From: RBG-16-57-11 sp964503145
GTDB taxonomy: Bacteria > Chloroflexota > Anaerolineae > Anaerolineales > UBA4823
Reading direction: 5' to 3'
DNA: 64,000 nt
NCBI GenBank assembly: GCA_964503145.1
Contig: CAZCYV010000001.1
Span: 620,001-684,000 of the forward strand
The position numbers and the translations under genes were made by a program. The notes beneath the pieces were generated by a model. That model made no database searches. It was not told where the DNA came from and worked only from the letters and a program-made list of their open reading frames with translations. Shown here piece after piece: positions 1 to 7,682 of the stretch (positions within the stretch are counted from its first letter, which is position 1; the number at the start of each line of letters is the position of its first letter).

Positions 1-702
1 AACCACCAGCGGAGTCTGCTTAGAGAGCACATGCTGCAAATCCAAAGCCAGGCTTTGCGCCCGGCCGCGGTCGTGGCGGGCGACTCGATCTACCGAACGC
101 ACCGCCCGGCCCACATGATAGGCGAAATTATTCACCGTAGCCGGGATCTGGTCGTAACGCGCCTCCAACACCAGAGCCTGCGCTTCGATCAAGCGGCGGT
201 GAGCGAACTGGATGTGCAAGCGGGCATCGCCGGCGGCCGTAGGCGTCGCCAGGACGGCGATGTTTTCCATGGCGATCTTGACGGGGTAACCGATATCCCC
301 TGGCAGCCAGGTGAGCGAGGCGCGCGAGACGCGCCCGGCGCTCAGCAGCAGCGTCACCAGCAACAGGTAGATCATCACCAGGCGCGGAGCGTAGGCGCGC
401 CAGGTGGACGGGTAGCGCAGGCTGGAAATCGCCCAGCGCAGGTTCGGCGCGCGGGGGGCGGCGCTTTGCGCTTCGATACGCGCCACCAGCCTGCGGCGAG
501 AAGCAGCTACAAAGCCGGGGCGCGGTTCAAACTCCTGGCGGCTTTTCTGCAGCCACAGGGCGGTCTCCAGCTCAGGCCTGAGCGCCGCGGCGTGTTCGGG
601 GTGGTCGCTCAGCGCCTCTTCCAGGCTCCGCCCACCCGTCTGGAGCTGGTCCAGGCAGTCTTGAAAAACAAGGTCTCGCTTTTTACGCCGGTCAGGCGTC
701 AT
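1..702 (-). CDS. DUF5667-like membrane protein, probable sigma-factor partner (3' end cut by window)
   Basis: Reading back from ATG 702-700, the frame is open to base 1, giving 234 codons with no stop, so the C-terminus lies outside the window. The N-terminal 70 residues are polar and cytoplasmic-like (FQDCLDQLQTGG, PELETALWLQ). One membrane segment follows around residue 115-130 (LVMIYLLLVTLLLSAGR), then an alpha-helical outer domain with GYPVKIAMENIAVL and repeated His/Arg-rich helices. This is the layout of DUF5667 proteins, common beside ECF sigma factors in Actinobacteria and Chloroflexota. The start overlaps the sigma-factor stop by 11 bases, so the two are translationally coupled. A regulatory (anti-sigma-like) role is inferred from position and topology only. 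Confidence 0.7.
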   Translation of the reverse strand, partial: MTPDRRKKRDLVFQDCLDQLQTGGRSLEEALSDHPEHAAALRPELETALWLQKSRQEFEPRPGFVAASRRRLVARIEAQSAAPRAPNLRWAISSLRYPSTWRAYAPRLVMIYLLLVTLLLSAGRVSRASLTWLPGDIGYPVKIAMENIAVLATPTAAGDARLHIQFAHRRLIEAQALVLEARYDQIPATVNNFAYHVGRAVRSVDRVARHDRGRAQSLALDLQHVLSKQTPLVV

Positions 703-1264
703 CCTCCGACTCCTGTTTGAGCAACAATTTTCGCACGGCGGCGAGCGCACGGTGCTGTAAGACACGGACTGCGCCCGAAGAACGGCTCATCGCCTGCGCC
801 GTTTCATCGGGCGAGAGGCCCACCAAAAACCGCAGCACCAGCACGGTGCGGTAGTCTTCACGCAACTGGCCGAGCGTCTGGCGCAACTCCCGGCGCTCCA
901 GGTGCAGCGGCACGCTCACGGCGGGGTCAGGTTGCAGGTCGTCGATCAACTCCTGATCCAGCCCCGGGTCGTTGGCCCGCTTACGTGAGCGGCGGTAATG
1001 GTCGTAAAGTGCGTTGCGCGCCACCCGGAAGAGGAAGCCCGAGAAGGGCACGCCCCGCATCCGGTAGCCCGGCAGGGATTGCCAGGCGCGCAGGAAGACC
1101 TCTTCGGTCAGATCTTCTGCATCCAGTTGGTCATCCAGATGGGCGAAAAGGAAGCGAAAAACCAGCGGGGAATAAATTTCGTAGATCTGGCCAAACGCTT
1201 CGGCATCACCCTTCTGGGCCTGCTGGAGGAGGAGTGTCTCATCGACCTGCTGGCGCTCGGACAT
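692..1264 (-). CDS. ECF-type RNA polymerase sigma factor
   Basis: About 190 residues with sigma region 2 (YSPLVFRFLFAHLDDQLDAE, then DLTEEVFLRAW and FRVARNALYDHYRR) and region 4 (LGQLREDYRTVLVLRFLVGL, then SPDETAQAMSRSSGAVRVL as the -35-binding helix-turn-helix). There is no region 1 or 3, which fits the sigma-70 ECF class. The frame is open to an ATG at 1294. I prefer the internal ATG at 1264 (MSERQQ) because ECF proteins usually begin just before region 2, but neither start has a convincing ribosome site. It heads an operon with the overlapping DUF5667-like gene, so it probably directs transcription under that protein's control. Target promoters are unknown. Confidence 0.85.
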   Translation of the reverse strand: MSERQQVDETLLLQQAQKGDAEAFGQIYEIYSPLVFRFLFAHLDDQLDAEDLTEEVFLRAWQSLPGYRMRGVPFSGFLFRVARNALYDHYRRSRKRANDPGLDQELIDDLQPDPAVSVPLHLERRELRQTLGQLREDYRTVLVLRFLVGLSPDETAQAMSRSSGAVRVLQHRALAAVRKLLLKQESEDDA

Positions 1265-1294
1265 CCATCCTAACCTGGGAAACGCATCTTCCAT

Positions 1295-1600
1295 GACTTT
1301 TGTTACACAAACACCGATCCGCTTTTCAATATCCTCAGTTGCTCACCGTGCTCCACCGCCACCGATCGAATGGTGGAATCCCTCATCTGGTCAGCGCTCA
1401 GGCTGGCTGAATAACCCCAACACCGGCTATTCACGCCTTTTGCTAAGCCCACCTCATGTATCACCATTATATATTAAAAACACACTGTCCGTTGCCACCT
1501 GATCCCGACTATAATACCCTTCTAAAGTACTATTGAAGTACTATTGGCCGCCTCCAGGAGGCCCTTCGAGCCTGCCGTTCACCCGCTGAGAAGACCCGCC
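1295..1600. other. Divergent intergenic region, sigma factor / rsmA
   Basis: About 300 bases without a gene. A TATAAT lies on the plus strand at 1510-1515 without a good -35. Immediately after it, the 11-mer AAGTACTATTG is repeated perfectly in tandem at 1525-1535 and 1536-1546. A TTG at 1544 is in frame with rsmA and could be an upstream start, but the family N-terminus fits ATG 1601 better. I see no clear promoter for the minus-strand sigma-factor gene. Confidence 0.5.
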
Positions 1601-2449
1601 ATGGATACGCCCCCGCCCAGCCCTGCCGAATTGCTACGCCGCTATGGCTTGCGCCCGCACAAAGGACTGGGGCAGAATTTCCTGATCGACGAAGCGGCCC
1701 TGCAACGCGTCGTGGAAGCGGCGGAATTGCAGCCCCAGGACGCGGCGCTGGAGGTCGGCCCTGGGCTGGGGAGCCTGACCCGTCTGCTGGCAAAGCGCAT
1801 CCGCCGGGTGGTGGCCGTGGAGCTGGATGCAGGGCTGATCCCGATCTTGCAAGAGGTCCTTTCCGACTTTCCCAACGTCCAGATCGTGCACGGAGACATC
1901 CTGGCGCTCGACCCAGATGAGGTGATGCGCGAAGCGGGCGCCACACCGGATTACTGCGTGGTCGCCAACATCCCTTATTACATCACCTCCGCCCTGATCC
2001 GCCATCTGCTGGAAACGCGCCATCCGCCCAAAAGGCTGACGCTCACCGTACAGAGCGAAGTGGCGCAGCGCATTTGCGCGACCCCGGGCGAGATGAGCCT
2101 GCTGGCTTTGAGCGTGCAGGTCTATGGTCGCCCCCAGGTGGCGGCGCACATCCCAGCAGGCGCGTTCTACCCGCCTCCGAAGGTCGACTCGGCGGTGATC
2201 CGCGTCGACCTGTACGAGCAGCCGCGCCTTCCTGCGACGCAACTGGGGGATTTTTTCCGGCTGGCGAAGGCCGGTTTCGCCCAGAAGCGCAAGACGCTGC
2301 GCAACGCCCTGGCCTCCGGCATGGGATGGAAGCCCGCCCGGGCGGAGGCGCTGCTGCGCCAGGCAGGCATCGACCCGCAGCGGCGAGCCGAAACGCTCAG
2401 CCTGGATGAATGGGGAGCGCTGACTGCTGCGCTCCAGGAGGTGACGTGA
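1601..2449 (+). CDS. rsmA: 16S rRNA (adenine(1518)-N(6)/adenine(1519)-N(6))-dimethyltransferase
   Basis: Dimethylates two adjacent adenines in the 3' hairpin of 16S rRNA, using SAM, during 30S maturation. The 282-residue protein has KGLGQNFL at residues 21-28 (family N-terminal signature), the SAM-binding EVGPGLGSLT at 51-60, an acidic end of beta-2 (VAVELD) and the catalytic NIPYY motif at about 123-127. The C-terminal PPPKVDSAVIRV and RKTLRNAL helices match KsgA. Length is normal. I chose ATG 1601 over the in-frame TTG at 1544 because the extra 19 residues are not family-like; GAGAAG at 1588-1593 is a modest ribosome site. It is convergent with the next gene. Confidence 0.95.
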   Translation: MDTPPPSPAELLRRYGLRPHKGLGQNFLIDEAALQRVVEAAELQPQDAALEVGPGLGSLTRLLAKRIRRVVAVELDAGLIPILQEVLSDFPNVQIVHGDILALDPDEVMREAGATPDYCVVANIPYYITSALIRHLLETRHPPKRLTLTVQSEVAQRICATPGEMSLLALSVQVYGRPQVAAHIPAGAFYPPPKVDSAVIRVDLYEQPRLPATQLGDFFRLAKAGFAQKRKTLRNALASGMGWKPARAEALLRQAGIDPQRRAETLSLDEWGALTAALQEVT

Positions 2450-2453
2450 AATC

Positions 2454-3689
2454 TCATCCCCATAGCAGCAGCAGAACCCCAGCCAGGAAACGCAAGCCGG
2501 AACCGAGCAGCAAGGCGGGTTGCACACCCAGCCATTCGCCCAACGCCGGCCCTGACAACGAACCGGCCAGAATGCCCAGGTTGAAAGCCAGGTTGTGCAG
2601 CGCCATGCCGGCGGCGCGCTGCTGCAACGGGACACGCTCCATCAAGCGGTTGATCAGGCTGGCGCTGATCGTCCCCCAGACCAGCCCACCCAGGGCCGAG
2701 GCCACCCAATAGAGCAACGGGCCGCGGGCTGCGCCCAACAACAGGGGATAAATGCTGAAGGCCATGCCAGCCGCAGCCAACAAAGCGCGATGGCCAAAGC
2801 GGTTTGCCAGGCGGCTCAGGCGCAGCGAGATCAGGAACATGGTCACATAGAACAGGCCACTGCCCAGGCTGATCATCCCGTCGGTGAGCTTCAGGTCGTG
2901 CACGTAGGCCAGGGGAAACAACGGCAGACACAGGTACTGGAAAGTGTAAAAGATGAAGTACGCCGCCATGAACCGGCCAAAGGAGCCGCGCAACAGCTCC
3001 AGCCGCATCGCCGGAAGGCGCAGAAATGGCCAGCTTGCCGGGCGAGCCCGAGCAGCGTCAGAGCGCGGATTACCCACCCCACCCGCCGTCAACGGGTCAG
3101 TTGCCTGTAATTGCCCCAGGTGGTAGCTGCTCATCCATCCGCCCACCGCCCCTATCGCGAAGACGATCTGGTAATTCAAGGGGAAAATGACATGGTCGAG
3201 GATCAGGCCGCTCAGCAACGTCGAGAGGATCATGCTGATCGCCAGGATCGCGTTCCGCCTGCCGACCACGTCAGCGCGGCGATCTTCAGGGACCACGCCA
3301 GCGAATAAGGCGTTGAAGCTGATGGCCAGGATCGCTGCGGGGAAGGACAGCAGCAGCGTCAGCCAGATCATGACCGAAATTTGAAGCCGATCCCCAAAGA
3401 GCCAGGGGAGAAAGATCAGCAAGACATAGAGGAGCCGCGAAGCCAGGCTGGTCCAGAAAGTAATCGGGATCAGCGGCCGCCCCTCGAGCCAGGAGCCTGC
3501 CGGCAAAGAGACCCACAAATTCACAACCGCCGGGCCAGCGGTCAGCAGGCCGATCTGCAATCCGCTCGCTCCCAGGCGGGCGGCATAGACGTTAAGAAAC
3601 GCCATGGCGCTGCCGCTAAGCAGGCCAAACCAAAAGATATCGGCGTAAAGATGCCGGATATTCGAGCGAGTTGCCGGGTATGAGCTCAC
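2454..3689 (-). CDS. Major facilitator superfamily transporter
   Basis: 411 residues with about 12 hydrophobic segments in two halves. The loop between segments 2 and 3 reads LPAGSWLEGRPLIPITFWTS, and the loop after segment 4 contains GVVPEDRRADVVGRRN, as in MFS proteins. A long polar loop in the middle (LQATDPLTAGGVGNPRSDAA) joins the halves. The GTG start at 3689 sits four bases after the glycosyltransferase stop, so it is the last gene of a five-gene minus operon and probably relies on coupling. Substrate cannot be read from the sequence. The family includes drug exporters and sugar/lipid carriers. Confidence 0.8.
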   Translation of the reverse strand: MSSYPATRSNIRHLYADIFWFGLLSGSAMAFLNVYAARLGASGLQIGLLTAGPAVVNLWVSLPAGSWLEGRPLIPITFWTSLASRLLYVLLIFLPWLFGDRLQISVMIWLTLLLSFPAAILAISFNALFAGVVPEDRRADVVGRRNAILAISMILSTLLSGLILDHVIFPLNYQIVFAIGAVGGWMSSYHLGQLQATDPLTAGGVGNPRSDAARARPASWPFLRLPAMRLELLRGSFGRFMAAYFIFYTFQYLCLPLFPLAYVHDLKLTDGMISLGSGLFYVTMFLISLRLSRLANRFGHRALLAAAGMAFSIYPLLLGAARGPLLYWVASALGGLVWGTISASLINRLMERVPLQQRAAGMALHNLAFNLGILAGSLSGPALGEWLGVQPALLLGSGLRFLAGVLLLLWG

Positions 3690-3693
3690 AAAT

Positions 3694-4422
3694 TCAGCGT
3701 TGAGACTTTAAGGAGCGGTAGCGAAAGCGCATCTGCCACACGCGGATGGCGGCTTCGCGCTGAATGCGAAAAGACATCTTGGATTGCCCCCAACGTCGGT
3801 CGGCAAAATAGATCGGCACTTCTTTTTGCACAAAGCCCAACAGGTGCGCCACATAGGCCAGCTCGATCTGAAAGGAATAGCCGTTCGAGCGCAGCAACTC
3901 CAGTGGCATCCGCAACAGAGTCTCCCGGCGCCACATGCGAAAGCCGCCGGTCACGTCCCGAATGGGCAGCCCGAGGATGGTACGGGCGTAAAAGTTGCCC
4001 CAGGCCGACAGGCCCTTGCGCCACAACGGCCAATGCTCATCGACGCTGCCCCCAGGAACGTAGCGCGAGCCCAACGCCACATCGCAGGTTTGCAGCGTTT
4101 CGGCCAGTTCGACCAGCTTCTCCGGCGGGTGAGAAAAATCGGCGTCCATCTGGGCGATGGCCGTGGCGCCATCCTTGAGGGCGTACTGGAAGCCGGTGAT
4201 GTACGCCGTGCCCAGGCCAGCCTTGCCGCGGCGATGAAGCACCTTAATGCACCCCGGATGCTCGAAGGCCAGCATCTCAGCCAACTCGCCGGTGCCGTCT
4301 GGGCTGTTATCATCCACGACCAGCAGGCTCAGGTTCTCAAGGGGCAGCGTCAATAAAGCGGAGACCAGCTTAGGAAGGTTCTCCGCCTCATTGTAAGTGG
4401 GAATAACGACCGTCAGGCGCAC
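3694..4422 (-). CDS. DPM1-like polyprenol-phosphate glycosyltransferase (GT2 family)
   Basis: Transfers a sugar from a nucleotide sugar, typically GDP-mannose, to a polyprenyl phosphate on the cytoplasmic face. 242 residues, GT-A fold: VVIPTYNEAENLPKL at the start, VVDDNSPDGTGE, the metal-binding QMDADFSHPPE, then GSRYVPGG and VTGGFRMWRRE, all typical of dolichyl-phosphate mannosyltransferases. There is no C-terminal membrane domain, so it is the soluble DPM1 type. It starts with GTG, 13 bases after the response-regulator stop. Its place in a signalling operon suggests envelope glycosylation tied to that pathway, which is an inference. Confidence 0.85.
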   Translation of the reverse strand: MRLTVVIPTYNEAENLPKLVSALLTLPLENLSLLVVDDNSPDGTGELAEMLAFEHPGCIKVLHRRGKAGLGTAYITGFQYALKDGATAIAQMDADFSHPPEKLVELAETLQTCDVALGSRYVPGGSVDEHWPLWRKGLSAWGNFYARTILGLPIRDVTGGFRMWRRETLLRMPLELLRSNGYSFQIELAYVAHLLGFVQKEVPIYFADRRWGQSKMSFRIQREAAIRVWQMRFRYRSLKSQR

Positions 4423-4435
4423 AGGCGGTTACGCT

Positions 4436-5290
4436 CTACCCAAGTCGATGCGCCAGCTTCTTCTTTAGGTCTTCCAAATCTTTGAATGGCCCATCGCTGG
4501 CAGTTAATTTGCCCATGCGCACGCCCAGGCGCCCCCCCGAAAGGGGCTGGGCGGCGCGATCTTTGAGCGGGTAAAAATAGTCCAAAGACTGTTCCAGCCG
4601 CGAACTGATGCGCTCGGTGATTGCCGCCAGGTTCGCCGGTTGGGTCACCAGGATGAACTCTGTGGGACCTAGCTGGCCGATGAAATCGCTGGTGCTGCCG
4701 ATATCGCGCATGGCGTTGTGCATGATCAGGCTGATCGCCCGCTGAACGTCGTCAGAAGCGACGAAGCCATAAGCCTCGCGGAATTCGCTGAAATTATCGA
4801 TGGCGATCATCAGTAATGCCCAGTTATCTGCGGAAAGGCACTCCTGCAAACGCTCATCCACCAGGGCGCCCTCCGGAAGGCCGGTCACCGGGTTGGTCAG
4901 CATGGACGGCTCTGCACGGCGCAACGAATTGCGCACCCGCAAGCGCAGCTCCTGAATGTCGAAAGGCTTGGTGATGTAATCATCCGCGCCAAGCTCCAGC
5001 CCCTGCATGCGGTCGGCCCGCTCGCGCTTCTCGGTCAGAAAGATGATCGGGATGTCTTGGGTACGCTGGTTGCTGCGCAGGCGGCGCGCCACTTCGAAGC
5101 CGTCGATGTCCGGCAGGCGGATATCCAGGATGATCAGATCGGGATGATTGGTGCGGCACGCCTTGAGGGCATCTTCGCCCCAATTGACCGTGAACACCTC
5201 ATAGCCCTGGACGCGGAAATAGGCAGACACCATCTCCGCCACATCCACATCATCTTCGACAATCAGCAGGGTGGGTTTTTCTTCGGCCAC
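4436..5290 (-). CDS. Response regulator with degenerate GGDEF domain
   Basis: The receiver domain spans about residues 5-125: the acidic pocket LLIVEDDVDV, phospho-acceptor Asp in LIILDIRLPD, and the conserved Lys in ITKPFD. A linker NPVTGLPEGALVDERLQ resembles the DxLTGLxNR entry of GGDEF domains, and the following about 150 residues have that fold (LLMIAIDNFSEFREAYGF). The signature loop is LGPTEF instead of GGDEF/GGEEF, so diguanylate cyclase activity is unlikely. A TTG at 5296 is in frame, but AAGGA at 5298-5302 is spaced correctly for GTG 5290. No effector DNA-binding domain is present, so output is probably by protein contact. Confidence 0.85.
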   Translation of the reverse strand: MAEEKPTLLIVEDDVDVAEMVSAYFRVQGYEVFTVNWGEDALKACRTNHPDLIILDIRLPDIDGFEVARRLRSNQRTQDIPIIFLTEKRERADRMQGLELGADDYITKPFDIQELRLRVRNSLRRAEPSMLTNPVTGLPEGALVDERLQECLSADNWALLMIAIDNFSEFREAYGFVASDDVQRAISLIMHNAMRDIGSTSDFIGQLGPTEFILVTQPANLAAITERISSRLEQSLDYFYPLKDRAAQPLSGGRLGVRMGKLTASDGPFKDLEDLKKKLAHRLG

Positions 5291-5305
5291 GCGCAAATCC
5301 TTACC

Positions 5306-5941
5306 TTAGCTGATCGGCGTCTTCTGGATGACAAACTCGCACACCGGATCGCCCATTGCCACGCATTTTGACTCGTTGACGCGGAACTCGTTGCCGCCAG
5401 AGACCCATTTCAATCCTTCCTGGAGCAGGCCGACGGCGATGAAGCACACCGGCTTATCAACGTTCTTGCGGCCCCAGCACACCGGGCAGCGATGGATCGT
5501 GTAAATGAATTCGTTTTCTTTTTCTTCGACCGTGGAATATTGATCGCTGATCTGGCTGAAGATGCGCGCCATCGCCGGAATGCCAATGCGCATTTTGGCG
5601 TGCAGCGGAAGCACCTTGAAGGCCAGGTCGCCGGCGCCGGCCAGGGCGCCAAAATTCCGCAGCGCATCGGCAAAAGCCGCCCGCCCGGCGCGCAACGCCA
5701 GGCCGCGACCGCCGCGCGGCCCATACATCTCCTCCAGCGCCAGGTTCAACGCCGAGAAGTCAGAGAAATTGAACTCGCGCTCCAGGTTATCTGGGGGCAA
5801 GTTATCGATCAAGTGCGGTAAATGCGCCAGGTTCAAAATGGCATTCAGGCCGTTTTTGCCCATCACCTCTTCAAGAGCTTTCAAGGTGATCAGGGCGATC
5901 TTATTGGCGTAATAGTATTCGCTCTTCGGTATTGGGTCCAT
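5306..5941 (-). CDS. V4R (4-vinyl reductase-like) domain protein
   Basis: 211 residues. The C-terminal half carries the V4R small-molecule-binding pattern: CPVCWGRKNVDKPVCF, a glycine-containing helix GLLQEGLKWVSGG, and the closing ESKCVAMGDPVCEFVI with two Cys that may bind metal or ligand. The N-terminal half is helical (LITLKALEEVMGKNGLNAIL, YGPRGGRGLALRAGRAAF) and matches the long form of these sensors. V4R proteins act as ligand-binding regulators; the ligand here is unknown. It lies between a roadblock protein and a response regulator, so a sensor role in that operon is likely. AAGGG precedes the ATG. Confidence 0.75.
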   Translation of the reverse strand: MDPIPKSEYYYANKIALITLKALEEVMGKNGLNAILNLAHLPHLIDNLPPDNLEREFNFSDFSALNLALEEMYGPRGGRGLALRAGRAAFADALRNFGALAGAGDLAFKVLPLHAKMRIGIPAMARIFSQISDQYSTVEEKENEFIYTIHRCPVCWGRKNVDKPVCFIAVGLLQEGLKWVSGGNEFRVNESKCVAMGDPVCEFVIQKTPIS

Positions 5942-5955
5942 AGCCTGTTAACCCT

Positions 5956-6327
5956 TCAGATCAGTTTTGCCAGAGCTTCGGCCGCGCGCCGCATATCCAG
6001 GAAGATCAGGCCCAACTTGGCTTGCTCGCGCGCCAGCGCGGTCAACACGGCCTCTTCTCCGACCGACATCAGGATGACGTAACCCTGCTGGCCCTTGATG
6101 TACACCTGTTCCAGCGAGCCACGGCCCAATTCCGAGGCGATCCGCTCCCCCAGAGAGAGCATCGCCGCAGACATAGCAGAGACCCGGTCTTCCTCGACCC
6201 CTTGTGGCAGCGCAGAGGCGATGCTCAGACCATCCACGCTGACCACGGCAGAGGCCTCGATATCCGGCGAGGAAGCCTGGAGATCCCGCAGACGCTCGAC
6301 CATGAGTTGAGAACGTGATTTTGTCAA
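5956..6327 (-). CDS. Roadblock/LC7 domain protein
   Basis: 123 residues forming one roadblock/LC7 (MglB/profilin-like) alpha-beta domain: SAVVSVDGLSIASALPQG, a long helix AMSAAMLSLGERIASELGRG, then QVYIKGQQGYVILMSVGEEA and AVLTALAREQAKLGLIFLDM. Bacterial members bind and regulate small Ras-like GTPases such as MglA; no GTPase gene lies in this window. The start is TTG at 6327 with a perfect AGGAGG eight bases upstream. It is the first gene of the minus operon running to the MFS transporter. Confidence 0.88.
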   Translation of the reverse strand: MTKSRSQLMVERLRDLQASSPDIEASAVVSVDGLSIASALPQGVEEDRVSAMSAAMLSLGERIASELGRGSLEQVYIKGQQGYVILMSVGEEAVLTALAREQAKLGLIFLDMRRAAEALAKLI

Positions 6328-6689
6328 GGCTCAAGCCTCCTTACTCGACTTGGAACTGCTGTCTCCGGTCTTTTGAGTGACCACTCGCCTGGCTGGTCTG
6401 TTCAAGCAAACGCCGCGCCTCAGCCAGGGTGTTGCAAGAACTGTGCACGGCGGATTCCGCCCCGGGCGTGGTCGTCTGTCAAGTGACCAGCGTTATTTTA
6501 ACACAATCCTTAGCGATGTATCTATAGATCGTGCTATAATCTTGCAGTTTTGCAATGCGGTGTTGCACGATCCCAGGTTTGTGCAACGCTGCCAGGCGGG
6601 GGTCTGGTTCGGCAACGTCCCTCGACCAAAGCTCCTGCCCCAAATCACCGCTTTGCATATCATCATAAAGCTCGCAAGGAGTAACTGAG
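6328..6689. other. Divergent intergenic region and long leader of the ABC importer
   Basis: About 360 bases without a gene. On the plus strand an extended -10 (TGCTATAAT, 6532-6540) is the likely promoter of the importer, which leaves a leader of about 140 bases. Several TTGCA/TGCAA elements follow, including the inverted pair GTTGCAC (6562-6568) and GTGCAAC (6581-6587). I looked for a TPP riboswitch because NMT1-type importers can be thiamine-linked, but the conserved cores are absent. No promoter stands out for the minus-strand roadblock operon. Confidence 0.5.
6532..6587 (+). promoter_or_regulatory. Extended -10 promoter with downstream TTGCA inverted repeats
   Basis: TGCTATAAT at 6532-6540 is an extended -10 hexamer; a -35 is not obvious. 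Downstream, TTGCA occurs at 6542-6546, TTTTGCAA at 6548-6555, and a 7-base inverted repeat GTTGCAC-N12-GTGCAAC spans 6562-6587. The repeats begin at or just after the expected transcription start, which is where a repressor would bind. No regulator gene is adjacent. Confidence 0.4.
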
Positions 6690-7646
6690 ATGAACGCGAA
6701 TCGATTCTTGATGCGATTGGTTTACCTGATCGCCCTGTTCGGCCTGGCGCTCGCAGCCTGCGCCCCGGCCGCCAAACCGGTCACACTGAAGATCGCCGTG
6801 CTGCCCGTGCTGGACGCGTTGCCCATGTACGTGGCGCAGCAGGAAGGCCTGTTCGAGAAGCACGGCGTGAGCGTGGAGTTCGTGCCGGTGGCCTCGGCGC
6901 CGGAGCGCGACCAACTGATCGCTGCAGGACAGGCCGACGGAATGATCAACGAAGCCCTCTCCACAGCGCTCTTCAACAAAGAGCAGGTGCAGGTGCAAAT
7001 CGTCCGCTACGCCCGCGCGGCCACCAGCGATACCGCCCTGTTCAGCATCCTGGCCTCCGGCAAGAGTGAGATCGACGCGCTCGAGGAGCTCAAAGGCGTG
7101 GAGATCGGCATCTCGCAGGGCACTGTGATCGACTATCTGACTGATCGCTTGCTGCAGGCGGAAGGCTTTGCCCCAGGCGACATCCGCACCATCGCCGTCC
7201 CCAGGATCCCCGACCGGCTGAACCTGCTGGGCACCGGCGAGTTGAAGGCCGCCACCCTGCCCGAACCGGCCGTCTCCCTGGCGCTGCAACAGGGCGCTCG
7301 CCTGATCCTGGATGACACGGCGCATCCGGAATACAGCTTCAGCACGATCACCTTCCGCAAGGCGATCATTGACCAGAGCCCTGAAGCGATCCGCGGTTTC
7401 CTGGCCGCCATCGAAGAGGCCACCCAATTGATCAACGCAGATCCAACGAAGTACGGAAACCTGCTGGTGGAGCAGAAGGTCGTGCCACAGCCGCTGGCCA
7501 GCTCCTTCAAGGTGCCCACTTTCGTCACCGCCGGCGTGCCCACTGCGGAGCAATGGGCCGACATGCTGGCCTGGGCAAAAGATCGAGGCTTGCTGAGCCA
7601 GGACGTCTCCTACGCCGATTCGGTCAATCCAAGCTTCTTGCCCTGA
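6690..7646 (+). CDS. ABC transporter substrate-binding lipoprotein (NMT1/SsuA-like)
   Basis: 318 residues. A lipoprotein signal peptide ends in LALAACAP, so the mature protein is anchored at Cys23 or so. The mature part has the NMT1/SsuA fold: LKIAVLPVLDALPMYVAQQE and GLFEKHGVSVEFVPV, then DQLIAAGQADGMINEALST, and GTGELKAATLPEPAVSLALQ near the hinge. Families with this pattern bind sulfonates, nitrate, hydroxymethylpyrimidine or other small organics. The exact ligand cannot be read. AAGGAG sits before the ATG. It is the first gene of a three-gene importer. Confidence 0.88.
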   Translation: MNANRFLMRLVYLIALFGLALAACAPAAKPVTLKIAVLPVLDALPMYVAQQEGLFEKHGVSVEFVPVASAPERDQLIAAGQADGMINEALSTALFNKEQVQVQIVRYARAATSDTALFSILASGKSEIDALEELKGVEIGISQGTVIDYLTDRLLQAEGFAPGDIRTIAVPRIPDRLNLLGTGELKAATLPEPAVSLALQQGARLILDDTAHPEYSFSTITFRKAIIDQSPEAIRGFLAAIEEATQLINADPTKYGNLLVEQKVVPQPLASSFKVPTFVTAGVPTAEQWADMLAWAKDRGLLSQDVSYADSVNPSFLP

Positions 7647-7682
7647 GCAGAATCGCCAACTTGGCGTTCAGATATACCAAGC

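Noticed and set aside
31..720. Open plus-strand frame of about 229 codons
   Set aside because: Antisense of the DUF5667-like gene, which reads coherently with a membrane helix and overlaps the sigma factor; the plus frame has no family-like sequence.
6541..6689. TPP riboswitch before the NMT1-type importer
   Set aside because: The conserved CUGAGA and CCUGAUCUGG-type cores are absent.
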